Below, in pieces: positions 1 through 12,849 of a DNA stretch of 64,000 bases. Every line of letters begins with the position of its first letter. Within the stretch, counting starts at the first letter, position 1. The stretch spans positions 5,890,001 through 5,954,000 of the forward strand of contig NC_091869.1 of assembly GCF_019399895.1 (NCBI RefSeq). The letters run 5' to 3'. Position numbers and translations under genes: made by a program. A model generated the notes under the pieces. That model saw nothing but the letters and a program-made list of their open reading frames with translations, did no database searches and was not told the origin of the DNA. This DNA is from Cardiocondyla obscurior. Lineage: Eukaryota; Arthropoda; Insecta; Hymenoptera; Formicidae.

Positions 1-3000
1 ATTTTTTTTTTTTTTTACTTTTTCTTTTTTTTCGCCAATTTCTCGTGACGTAACTTAAATTAAATAACGCGCTCGTTATTTGCTCGTTATTAGCTCGTTA
101 TTGCGAGACCGTTACCGATTCGCGGGTACAGAGCGGCCGAGCGCCTCTCGATTAATTCAGCGGAACGCGCCGCACGTGTTACACACTCACGGGAGGCTGG
201 GGGAGGGGTGTCCGTACATATTTTTTTTTTTTTTTTTTACGTAATACGTCGGATCTTAATTCCGCGGGGATGACGTAACACTGTCGCGTCGCATTCTATC
301 CCGTCATTCGCGTCAGATTTCCCGCGCGCCGTTAGATAACGGGACGGCAAGAACGGATGCGTCGCGCTCCGTGCGATCGTACCCGCCGCGCTTAGGAAGA
401 AAAGGATCGGCGGGTTGCACAATCTGTCGCGTGATTGTAGCCGAATGGAACGTGCGCTCTCGGCCATACACGTATTACACAGCCCGTTCGCGAGCACCAA
501 TTCAAGATCTATGCATACGCGCGAGTGATTACATCGCTTACATCGCGTCTTCCATCGAATTCCACGAGAGAGAAACGAGAGAATCAGATGCGAAAACGTA
601 GAAGATCCGTCTGACGCTTAGAATTCTATTTCCCCTCGTGCCTCTCGTTGTCGATGCACTCTGTAATTTGTACTAAATTAAATTGATTTAAATTAAATAG
701 AGTAATTTGTCAGAATTTTAAAAACGCGCGCAGGATTAAAAAAAAAAATTAATAATAATAATACAATGAGATTTCGGGTACAAGAAACGGCCAAGCAAAT
801 TGCAACTGTTTTTTTTTTTTTTTTCTTTTTACAAAGGCAAACGCAGAAATAGTAATGATTAACTTCAACCTGAGCAGCCGTATCTTTCGGCTAAGCGCGG
901 CCGACTTGGATCCGGTTCCGCGAGCGGAACACGTGAGAGATCGCCGGCTTCTCGCCTGCATAATTAATTATGAAAATGCCGACGGAGACGCGCCTGTACC
1001 GGGAATGCACGCGCGCGATTAATTAGAATAGGATGCCACGGGATCATTAATTCATCCGGCATTCTCCCACTGACAATGTATCGGCGAGCTTAATCGCTCG
1101 GATGAGCTCTCGAGTGCCGTCGCGACGCCACGGTTTTACCCACTTGCCGACGTGAGTAATGCGACTGCCACCCGTCCACCGGCGTCAGAAACGAGATTCG
1201 CCGACTTGCGATACGCCAGGATTCGACTCGCGTCATTAGCTTTCGCGCATCCTTCGAATTTAATTAACCGCATTTTTTTCATTATTGAACGACGTGGACG
1301 AGAAAAAGAAATACGATCCATCGCAGCCGGGGATCTTAGGAGCCAACAGCTCGCAGCCGTTTCCGCGATCGGAATCTTCAACCGAGATGATAAAGCTGAT
1401 GATAATTTTGTCATCAAACCGCAAGAGTGTATTTCGGAACTCGATGTCGTTGCTGCGCGAAGCGTTTAATATTTGTTCCTTCCCGAAATTTCGTGGAGCG
1501 GTGATACATTCAGGGCTTTCGCAGACAAGTGTCACATCCTTGGTTGATAAGATCTAGATTGCGAGAGTCATCGTCTGCGACCTGATGCGACGCAACCTAG
1601 CCTCGCGGGAATGATTTCGGAATTGAAGATATTCGGGATTGAGATAGCGCATGTAAAAACTACTCCGCGACCTGTTTCTCTTTTTCTCTTCGTCTCTCTT
1701 TCTCTCTCGCTATCGTTGGCGCAACGATACTTTCTCTTACAATGACGGAACGCATATATTTATAGAGAACTCGTACGCGGCATGTAAATGTAGAGCCTCG
1801 TCGCTGATAAACGTTCTGCGCGGCTATTTGGCATTTCTATGACAAGTTTGCAGAGAGCAAGCTTCGGTTTATACAGAAACAGGACATGAAAAAGATCAGC
1901 TTGCAGTGACAGCTCTGCTTTCCGCCTGAGAGACAGTGTCATGATATCGCAAAAAAATAAAATAAAATAAAATAAATAAAATAAAATCCAAAAATACGTA
2001 CAATTGTGCGAAAAGCTAATTGTCATTTTAAATGAAATCTCAGGCCCACGAGAGCTTGGAAAGTTATTCTAGCGAGAGGCTGGTGCGATTCTTTTCGTGA
2101 TACCCCGTAAAAAAAAAGTCTTATACATCCCACGTCGCACCAAGTAACACACTGGGTCAGGTCAGGCGCGAGTTCAAATCATGACGAATATTCCCCTCGC
2201 GCGCCGTTAAATATTAGTTACGTCCCGGCGACTCCTGCACCTTTGCGCGTCTTCGCCGACTCTTTCGCGTGTCAAGATACACCGCGATCTTTCCCTCCGG
2301 ACGATTCAGACGTAATCCCGACGTTTCGCATTCAAGGATCCTGATTCTGCTTCCTTGACAAACCGAGAGAACTAAGACAGAATACTGGGAAGCCGCGCGC
2401 CTATTCCTCGAAGTCCGAAGTCGGCTTTGCAATTTTTTATTTTTATTTTTTTTAAATATTTTTTTTCAGCGCCGCAATAAATCTTCTCACCTTTACCAGA
2501 ATTCGAGGACTCGAGGAATACGTCTTCGCGACGGGAAGGTGAAATTTGCACATGTTTGTCTCGCCTCCCGGACTTCGCGAAGTCGGCTCCATCGGGAGGC
2601 GACCGTCCCTTCCGCGATGGATACGGCGGCAGAACATCCGGATGCTGTTTTTCTTCTTTAGAATGCGAAGGATAATCGTTACGACCGGAATGTACCCGAT
2701 AGTATTTGGAGTTTCGACCTGGCCCCCCGAATAACACGTCATCGCTATATATTTGACGCATTGTTCAGAGCTAGATCCTGCCTCGGCGACCACGTATGAC
2801 GTGGCTGCCAAGGCTGCCGCGTTATAACGTTGTCTGATATACGCGCGTATGCAAAACATTATTTGCGAGAGGCGACTCAAAGGCGATTACGTTAATCTGC
2901 AAGGACGTAAAATAACACGATCCGCGAACTTAGAACCGACACTCGGAGACATTCGGCAGCGAGCGGATTTTATAATGAAATCAGAACAAAATTCAAATTT

Positions 3001-6000
3001 ATATTGAGTACAAATTTGGAAAGCTCGCGTGAAATTCGCACAAATTTTATTCCCTCGAAAGACTCATTATTCCGACGTTACAATTACACGCTCCGAGTAT
3101 TTATTTAACTGCGCACTGCCTTTATATATATTTTATTGTGATTTCTTTTTTTTTATTTTGTTGAAATTAATGTGCAACGACGTTGAGCGAGCTCGCTTTG
3201 TGGATAAGTGTCGGAAGATCCTTCCGCGTGACTAATTTCGCTATACTTGGGATAATGCAAAACCGCCGATATCCTTGGATCCTCAGGGATGCCACGACCG
3301 TAAGAATTCAGATAAAATTTGTATTTGGCATATACAGAGAAACCTTGATGCGCACCGTTAAAATCGTTTTCCCTTGGATTTCAACAAACGCGTCGAAAAA
3401 CCGCTGACAAAGTCAGACGGATGCATCGTCATCCAGCATCCGCTTGGCATATTCGTTCGCGCGGAATTCGATAAAGAAGAAATATCGGGGAGTCGCGCGG
3501 CGAGAACGAAGAGAAAGGTGCCGCGGGCCGTAAACGCGACGCGAAAGAGACGCGGTAACGAAGAGAGATAATTGAAAGGTCAGGAGATAAGCGGGAATAA
3601 GCAGCGAGGAAGCGCGAAGGATGAGAAGAGCAGGGGCGATAACGAGCGGCGTGGATTATGCGAATTAACTCTCGTTCTGCTCGGCGCGTGTGGCAATGCA
3701 CGAGGTGCCCGGTGGATCGCGAAGCGTATCTCGATAATCATTAGCCGACCGATCCCCGCGGAATGACAAGAACTCCGGGCTCTTTTCTCTTCTCCGGCGC
3801 GCTCGCGTCGCTTGCGCAAACGTCAGGTGATCTCCGAGACGCTAAGGCACGCTCGGCGGAACCATGCCGCGAGCAGGGTAGATTAACAGCTTCGCGTCTC
3901 TTTCTTAAGGGATGGGTGTTTGATAAACGCGCAGAGTCGGTCCTGTACTTACCTATTCGTTTAAATCGAGCAGAGGTAGATCGACGTCGAGCGAAGAGCC
4001 CGTTTCCGAGACGAGGATGCTGCGACGAAAAGTCGGTCCTCAGCTGCTTTCAAGCACTTCCGCGGCTGCTGGAAAAAAGAAGCGAAACAGAAGAGTTATT
4101 ATTAAAATTATATATATATGTATTTAAAAAAAAATTAATGTACAATAAATTTTTCTTAAGTCTATTCTTTTTCGGAGTTTCAAGTTTTTATTTGAACAGC
4201 AACTGGGGAGAGTTCTCCGTAGATGATTTCGCAAGCGGCCGTGTGCCCTTTCGAAGATCTGTCCGCGTGCCGTAAAATCGCGGTGAGATAGCGCGGGGCC
4301 CGATTTCGGAGGGAAATACGAGATGCGCGTCCTTGCCGGAACTCAGCCGGTCCTTGACTATCGCAGACCGCTCGCGAGAAAATATTGGCCTCTTTCAAGG
4401 CACGACAATCTACAGCTCGCTGGTGACTAAACTTTTCCCAATCCTTGCGACCGATATCCCTCTCACCGCGCCGAGTATGCTAAATCGTCCCGCAATCTCG
4501 GAAGATCTATTATCCTGCCGGGGAACTTATCGAGGCAGCCTTCTTCCGCGATCGTCCTCTTCGGTCCCTCAAATCCCGTTAGACCTCGTGAATCGTTAAT
4601 TAATTTGTTACAACATAGATCGACCGTATTTTTGGCGAAACCAAGCCGGGTGACTCGTCGGGACTTGGCACGTAATTGCAATTAAGTTATTACCGGGATT
4701 ATTTCCACGCGCATTTACGCGCCACTTTCCCGCGCGGGGTTTCTGCACCCGATGAAAGTAAATTGGACACGGGAGACTAACAGCGAATTGTCGTTCGCGT
4801 GTGACATAGCCAGTTAGAGCCGGTTTCCAGCGGTCTCATGACACGGCTCACGTAGACCCCGAGCCGTCGTATAATGAAAATACGAATTCACTTTCCAGCC
4901 GAAGGAATCACTTCTCACATCTGCGAGATGAGACGATTCCGTATAGCCGTTCGTAATTGACGAGGTTTGATAACGAAGTAAGTGCTCGTGCCAAACGTGA
5001 TCGAAACGACGCCAAAAGAAACGAGATGCACCGCTCGCGGAATCGAATTGTACCCCGTTCCGAATTAGCGCGCTAGGAAACGTTGCGCGTGCGGCAATTT
5101 ATTTTCTCCCGCGCTGACGATTCGCGACGATTAATCAGAGAAGCGCGGAAACAGGAAGGGAAATAACGCTCGCGGTTCGAACGTATTGGATCGACTTTCG
5201 CTCGAGGCTCGGAGTAAGCGATGATGATAATGATGATGATAATGACCGGCGATCGTTAGCCTCACGACGCCTCGAATCATTGATCCCGAAAATCCCGAGT
5301 ACTGAGAAAAAAGGATAATTACTTTTGGATCCAGCCATAGTTTTTTGATATTTCTAATGGCAAATATTATAAGTATGTACAACCGACAGTCCGCAGTCTG
5401 TTTAAGTGAGACGGGAAATTTTTACTGCATTCCACATTAAAAATTTACATTACATTATTTATATTTTAATATATTATATTATCTTTATATCGCAAAGTTA
5501 TGCCTTCAGAAATAATTAATTTTTCTTTCAGCGCAAAAAGATTCGTAATTCGAGAAAATATTCCGAATTTCTCGTGTGACAATCGTCTTTTAAATTCCGC
5601 GCGCGTAAAATCTCACGATAACGCAGTCAAATATTCATCGTTCGGAAATTTAATACCTTTTAATAACGCGCGTGTTTTTCGTTATTATTTTATTGAATTC
5701 CAATGAAAGTATGAAAGGAAAAAGAAAGAGAATGAGCAACGTCTTTCTGTTTCATTGCAATACTTTCACTGCGGATCCTGGGATTGTCGTCCTCGTGGCT
5801 TAACTTGCCGAGCTCGCGACTTCCACTTTTAAAATTAGAATCTTATAAAGAATTACGCTGCGCAAATGTAAGAAGAAAAATATTGTCGATAAGAAGACGC
5901 AAAGTAAATAAGAAAGTGCCCTTAACATAAATAAGCGCCGCGTGAAGCGTCGGAGTTCAAAGGTCCAGGTCCAGGAAGTCACGAGCCTCTTTCAAATGCC

Positions 6001-7900
6001 ATTCCTATCCCAAATCTTCCTCCGTGGTTTTTTTTTTCCGACAAAGTTCTTAGATCTCAGCTGACGTAACAGAGCGGCGATAACGTGAAAATCAATCCGA
6101 GTATGACCGAGTGAGTGAAAAATTGTAAGTCACACGTGATCAACAACGGTGGTCGTCAGATTCTATAAATCTTAACCTTTGGCTTTTTATTTTTTTTTTT
6201 CTTTTTTTTCAATCGCCAACTTTCGAACTCTCGACTCTCAGGACTCGACTCCAAATTTCCCACCTCTCGGCTATCGACTATTTATTGTCTAGCCCCGGCT
6301 GCCGCCTCCAACTAATCCGACACTCGATTTCTACAGAGAAATCTCTCTCCCGGAGATTATATGTCTGCGAGTGATTTTTGACTGGCTCCTTTTTCCCAAA
6401 GGCCAAGGTCACGACGTGACATCGCACCTCCTTCGTAACACTTGTTCTCGTATGAGGACACGTCCACGATTGCTGTGTCCCCGTTCAGTCGTAGTTTGCA
6501 CAGTTTTAATTAAGCAAATTGAATCTTGTTGTTTATCTGACTGAAAACGTTAAGAAAGAAAAAGAGAGAGAGAGAGAGAAAGAGAAAAAAAAAAGAGAGA
6601 GAGAGAGCGCGAAAAAGGAAGAAGACACTTTGAATTAATCAGCAATGTATAAAAATTGCACATTAAGTAAAAATTCGTGAAAAGACATAAATTAGAAAAA
6701 AAAATCTCACCAATTATACAAACACTTAATTATTTAACTCAGTTTTCTAATTTCTTTTTATTTTTTTTTTTTTTAATTTAGCAGACAACATAATTTTATT
6801 TGTGATTATAATTTAACATTATTAAATTTTTTTAAAAGCTCTCAATTTTCTTTTAGATTCTACATCATCGCTGATCAATATTAGGTATACTTCCACGTAC
6901 CGCGAGCGGTTCTGGCGATTGTTCTGTGCGAGATACACGCAAGGTGAGGTGTCAACATTCCTAATTTCGCAATCCTCATAAAAGCGGAAAATATTACGGG
7001 GGCAGAATATCCGTCCGACATTCCCGATATCGCGCGGACATCGATCGGTTTCCTTGGACGCGGCACTTATTCGAGCCGGCGCTGCCTTTCTCGTACAGCT
7101 CATTACGTTCCGTTCGCCGTCGTTTTCCGAGAATTTTTCTGATCTTCAATTGCGATCCGTTTCCGCGAACGGCGCGAACCGCAACGTAACAATTGACACG
7201 TCGTCACGTCGCGTCGACTCCTCTCTTTCAAGTTTCCTAATTCATTTATTTCGAAAAAGCGATTATTTAATCTCGCGGGATAACTCGAGGTGCCAAACGC
7301 TCGTCCCTCGGCAAATAGCTTTAATCGAGGACTCGATTTTAAAAGAATTGCAACATTTTTCGCGAATGTCGTTCGCGCGAAACAGAAGTGCATGGTGTCC
7401 TTGGAAGCTCGCCTTGCAACCGTAAAAATCGAAGCCTCGAGGGACTGGAAAGAGAACTGGGTTACGAGACCTCGCGAGGAGATCCAGGACATCGGAAACT
7501 AATTTTCGAGATCCGTTTTATTAGAAGATACGCGACGAGTAAGACGACTGCGTTCCGCATTAATTTTCGGTGCTTAGCCGCGCTCGTAAATCGTGACTTC
7601 CGCGATTATTGCGGCCCGGGCGTCGGTCAGCCGCCGCGAAATTCAACTTCTTCCCCTCCCGGAAGCGCTGAAGGGCTGATTACAGGGGGAGGCTCGCGTA
7701 AGAAGGCGCGCGCTCTCGTTATCGTGCCGATCGCGGACATAAATCAGGCGCGCCGAGATGCATAAGTAGCCGCATAAGAAGCCGCAGTCTTCCTTCTCCG
7801 AGAACTTCCTTCTCTCTTACCTCCGCGGAGACTTTAACGCGCCGGGCCGAGTGCTCATTTCTTCCTCGACCGGGGCATGTCTTCGCGATTTTGAGCAGAC
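1..7900. other. Intergenic region, no recognisable gene
   Basis: Both strands show only short open frames without family motifs or convincing splice-flanked exons. The sequence is a mix of CpG-rich segments and A/T homopolymers (for example T runs near 2-17, 221-238 and 811-825), with a GA-rich tract at 6562-6608. The longest open frame, plus strand 3763-4275, is of biased low-complexity composition and has no recognisable motif. The right-hand end probably contains the promoter of the peroxidase gene, but I cannot fix a transcription start. Confidence 0.5.
6562..6608. repeat. GA-rich simple repeat
   Basis: A purine-only tract of AG dinucleotides interrupted by A runs, visible directly. It is an ordinary insect microsatellite, about 1.8 kb upstream of the peroxidase start codon. 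Confidence 0.85.
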
Positions 7901-8150
7901 CGCCGTCTCGCGAAATCCCTCTCTCTCCCTCACGCGCGGTGACTGTTCACTCGCTCTCGTATTCTCGCTCTCGCTCGCAGCGGTGACCAACACGGCGGCA
8001 CCTCTCGCTTTCACTCGCCGCATGGTTGTGCAAAGAGGAGGCTATCACGGCACCCGCGACGGGACTCTCAGTATCCGCCGGAGAGCCGTTGAAGATACGT
8101 GTTTCTTCTCGGCGTTATTCGCGCATATCAGTGTGCTCCCGAAAGAAAAA

Positions 8151-8172
8151 GAGAGAGAGAGAGAGAGAGAGA
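8151..8172. repeat. (GA)11 microsatellite in the putative peroxidase leader
   Basis: An uninterrupted GA dinucleotide run about 210 bases before the peroxidase start codon. GA runs near insect promoters can bind GAGA-type factors; that role here is only a possibility. Confidence 0.8.
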
Positions 8173-8382
8173 AAGGAAGAGGAGATAGAGATAGAAAGGT
8201 ATAAGAGAAAATTGGCTGGAGTCTGTGTGAGCACTCGGGTGATTTTTCGCCGTGGTGCATTCATCCCCCGTGGCCCGCTACGCCGAGACCGAAAAACGTG
8301 CTGGACCGCGGCGTGCGCGGGAAAAGGCACGTGACAGCAAGAGCGAAGACGCCGACGAGCGAGGGCCGAAAGGGTGACAGAA

Positions 8383-11300
8383 ATGGTGACAACCGGCTGG
8401 CTCAGGTAAGGTCTACGGGATTTACTCTTAATTACGAAGACTGTCCGACTCGTATGCGTGAAATCGAGTCGCCGCGATCGACCGGAATAAGTGAAATTGT
8501 TTTTTTTTTCTTTCCTTTTTTTTCCGCGGAAGAAGTTAGGAGTCAAGGAATCACCAACAGGCATTACATGGGAGATGATTAGTATGAGTTAACGCTTGTC
8601 ACGATAGCGGCTAAGTGTTCCGCAAAAGTAACTTTCTAACAGGCCGACGATACACCTCGTTATTTATCAAATTAGGAAGCTCGCGGAATCTCGGCAGGTA
8701 ATCTCTCTCGTCCCTCGTTCGTTACCGCGATCGAATAAATTTTGTAATACATTCGTAACAAGCTCTCCCAAAAAAAAAGAGGAAAGAAAAAAATTTGACA
8801 AAAAAGAAATCGTCAAGTAATGAAATAAATTTGAATAAATTTCCTCGGTTCACGCGTTAAAAATACCGAGAAGCAAGCGAGAGATAGCGGCCCGCATGTG
8901 CACGAAAGTCGAGTAACAAAGCGATAATTCTATTTCATAATTCGCGAGAAACACATCACCTCCGCATCCCGGTTCAATCGATACAATTAATTTTATTACA
9001 GTCAAAAGTTTCCTGCTCGTGATTTTTCTTCAATGGAATTTTCTTCGCTTCCTATTATGTTCACTTACGTTCAATGTACGATTGCACGCCGCGAGTGCTC
9101 GCTCGATTAATCCTATGATAAACAGTGAAGTCATAAGCTGGCGTTTTCCGTCTCGCTAATGAGGAAATGATTCTCGATTGCTCATCACGAATTATTCCGA
9201 GGAAATCATCATTTCTATTATGCAATCCACCGGAACTCGTTCTATTCCATTTATTTCGTTCTGCGCAGCGATCGACGGTTTCGTTCCCGCGGCGAATTTT
9301 TTTATTAACATTAATTTTTTTACAACACGAAAAATAAGAAATAAAAAAATTGCAATTTTATTTTCAGCTATTGTTTCGATTTAATATTATAAAAATTTTA
9401 TATTCCCGTAGCGTTCCACTTTCAGTAATATTTCGGACTCTGTCGAGCGTGGACCGAAAACTTAAGTAGCGCAGGTCTCCAATTAATCAGACGCGCTTGC
9501 ATGCGTCGTCATTCTCTCGCGTGCAGAGATGATATCTAATACCTAATAAGGCGCCGTGGATTCGCAATTTATTTAAAAGTAAGATCGAGAAGCGAACGTG
9601 ACGAATTGAACGAAACGGGACGGTGTTTCGACGAGCACTTAGAGAGATTTTCGATGCGCCGTAGCGCCCGGAGGTGTCGAACTTCAAATTTAAACAGTTC
9701 ACGGCGAAAGCATCGTACACTTTCGGAGACATTTAGAAATCTCTGAATTCCAGAATTAAATACGTTAGGCGGAGAAACGCGCGTGACGTATCCTTTCAAA
9801 CCTATCGACGCCCTGTGACACAACGTTCGCGGTGATTTTAATGACACTCGGATTTTAATCGAAGATTAACTTGTGTGTCTCTGAAAAGAAAAAAAAAAAA
9901 AAAAAATTACAGAGTGACTGCGCGACGCAAGAGAGAATCAGCTTACATTAGAGTAATAACGGCGTTCACAGTCGTAGTAACACGTTTCCCTTGCGCAATA
10001 CATATTTTTCTTTTTCTTCTTTTTTTTTTATCTGCGCTCGTAAATACACGGTGCACGACAAAAGGAAAATCATCGGGATCCGATGCAATCGGGTAAAAAC
10101 TGTCGTTAATATTTTTACGTTGCAGTATCATGCAATATTAAGTGCCGTGAAATGGGGTTAGTAGTACCGCGTAATAATTTTATATTAAGTGAGAAAATTC
10201 AATGCCGCGAGAATTAATCGAGAAAAAAAAAAAAAAAAAACATAAGCCGGGTATAGGAATTTATCATCCCAGTATTTTCACGCTTTGCAGAGCGAACTGT
10301 TCTCGTGATGTAATTTCTACGCGCGCAAGACTCTCGCGTGATAATCCTACGCATCGAATTACGCCTCATCGATACCGTCAGCGGGGGAAAAATGTATCCC
10401 CGGCCTCGTTGCGAAAAGCACGAAAGTTATTAACAATACGATTTAAATTACTTAATGCTGATTAGTATTAAATGTCGCGATGTGGCAAACCGTAAAGTTG
10501 AGCATAATTAAACCGGGTGAGTTACGGCCCGGCGGTAAATCTTTCAGCCGTGTAATTATAGAATCGACGCTTTTACGCTTCGCTAGCGAGCCCGCGATTA
10601 TTACTCTCTTTGGCGCCGAAGAAGCACAAAGTGCACCGAAAGGGGAAAAACAAAAGATCGCCCCGCCGCACTTTTTTCCACCCATAATTGAAAGGGGCCG
10701 AATACCTTACAATCGACTTATTTTCCATTTTTCGTTCAAACTTTCTCCCAGCGGCTGTAAATGTCGTTATTTAGAATATTTTATGCGACAGGTTAGACAC
10801 GCGACATTTTATAATTACGCTTTAATTTCGAGAATAAACTTTTACTATTTTTAGCCCGATAAATTAACTAAAAAGCACATTTTTTAAAATAATAAAATCT
10901 CGCGGGACGGTTAAAAATAAAAAAAGAAATTTGCATTGTATAATTTGTTCCTCCTTGGGTTTCCTCCTTGAGTCCGGATGAAAGGAGGTTTCCTGCTTGA
11001 TTGCTTTTTTATTTAATCGCGGACGATTATGCGCGCGTGTTATTACAGGTAGAAAGTTACAGATGCGTTTAGAGTCGCCATTACTTTTGTTCTTATTACC
11101 GCAGTTGTAAATATAACCGTTATTTTCGCGGGGAGCATCGCGCGGTGGCTGGTGTAATATTTTATCGCGCAAACATGTATCGTTCGCCGCACCCGAGGCT
11201 TGCGTTCCGCTGCGGTGCGGCGTCGTCTCTTTTGCTGCATCGCTGAAATAAATCACGTTCTTTTCGCCACTGTCAGCTTGAAATTCAGAAAAGATATTGT

Positions 11301-12426
11301 CAATGGATGCGTTAATGTTTTCTCCTGCCGGTGGCCGAAGTATCGTTATGTGCACCAAGAGAGTACGGTGAGTCGCGCATATTTTGCATAGAAGGGGAAG
11401 GAGAAAGCATCGTGGAAATTATGAAGCCGTCTAACCCTTTTTGCCGGCAGCTTTTACTTAAAATTATGCGTATCAAATATTATTAATTTATACATGTCCG
11501 TTTTTTTTTAATTTGATTTTTAAAAGAACGTCAATAAATATTCGAGCCGTATATGGCGCCTTGAATAAATTTTGATATTGAATAATTAATTGGTTAATTA
11601 TCAAAAGAATTTAATGTCAAAGAACCCCAAAAAATTTTCGATTTTTAGAATAAATATAAATAATAGCTTTACGTATTTTATTCGCAAATTTTTTTTTTCT
11701 TTTTTTTTTGTAGAAGTATAAAAATAGTACTTTCTTAAAGTTTATTAAAAGAAGATCAGGGCGATTATTTATTATCGGCGATTTGTTTCTTAATTGCGTT
11801 CTTTAGCGGGATACTTCGGATTCATTAAGAGATTATATTATATGAATGTGCAATGATCTTACGGGTTTAAAAAATTTTTTTTTAATATATATATATACAA
11901 TTACCGTTTTCCTGCGCGCAGCATCGTGCGAATCATGCACTTTCTCCCTCTTTTGAGACTACCGGCAATGAGTTCTCTCCGGTGCATTATAATCTTGTCC
12001 ACGTCTCGATATAGAATAAATCTCGCGTAAGAAAAGTTATGCAGAAAGTGAGAGACATTGTCCATATACGTGCGTGCATGTATATGTGACTGATAACATC
12101 CGTTTTCTCACCTCGCCCGCCGGATGTGATCGACATGCTGCATTACCGCGGGTAAACAAAACAACGTTCCGGAACGTTTTCCTCGTTAGTTTTATTTCAT
12201 TAAATCGCGGAGTTTCAATCAAGAGGAAAAAGGACATTGCGCACTCAAGGCGGAAGATTGTTTTGTCACGTAAAATAATTTTTTCTTCACCATTTTTCTT
12301 ATTAAAAATCAAATTTTATTTTTCAAATAAAATATGTAAATTTATTTGTTACTAGATTTTTTATTATAATTATCTGCATCGATGTCTTTGATTTTAATAC
12401 AGTCGTTCGTTTAATCAGCGGAAATT

Positions 12427-12500
<74 letters not shown>

Positions 12501-12792
12501 AATTAAATTAACGGTGACGAGTGCCCGGCCCATTTCGGTAGTTCGACCCGCGAAAAACGCGATCGTAATGATCAGCCTCTAGTTTCGAAGCCTTCGGTCG
12601 CGATGCAAGCCGCGTTTACGCAATCGTAGACACCTACGAAGTTCTCGATCAACCGACGAGACGTGTATACCGCGCGCGGTTACTTTCTAAACCACGAGGA
12701 AGAGCCGGCGGTTAGAGTCAGGAGAGTGCGAGATTCACTTTTCAGCAACGGGATATCTTTATTTCGTAGAAAGTAAAACGCGCGCTAACGCC

Positions 12793-12849
<57 letters not shown>

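Noticed and set aside
2151..2166. Tandem AGGTCA-like half sites (GGGTCAGGTCAGG)
   Set aside because: Resembles nuclear receptor half sites but is isolated and far from any supported promoter; too short to claim.
2070..2200. tRNA-like B box (GTTCAAATC near 2172) with an A-box-like stretch upstream
   Set aside because: The B-box core matches but no acceptor stem or anticodon arm can be folded around it, and the A-box match is poor. Chance or a very decayed tRNA-derived element.
3763..4275. 170-codon plus-strand open frame
   Set aside because: Compositionally biased, runs through a poly-A/T segment, has no recognisable motif and no supporting splice or promoter context.
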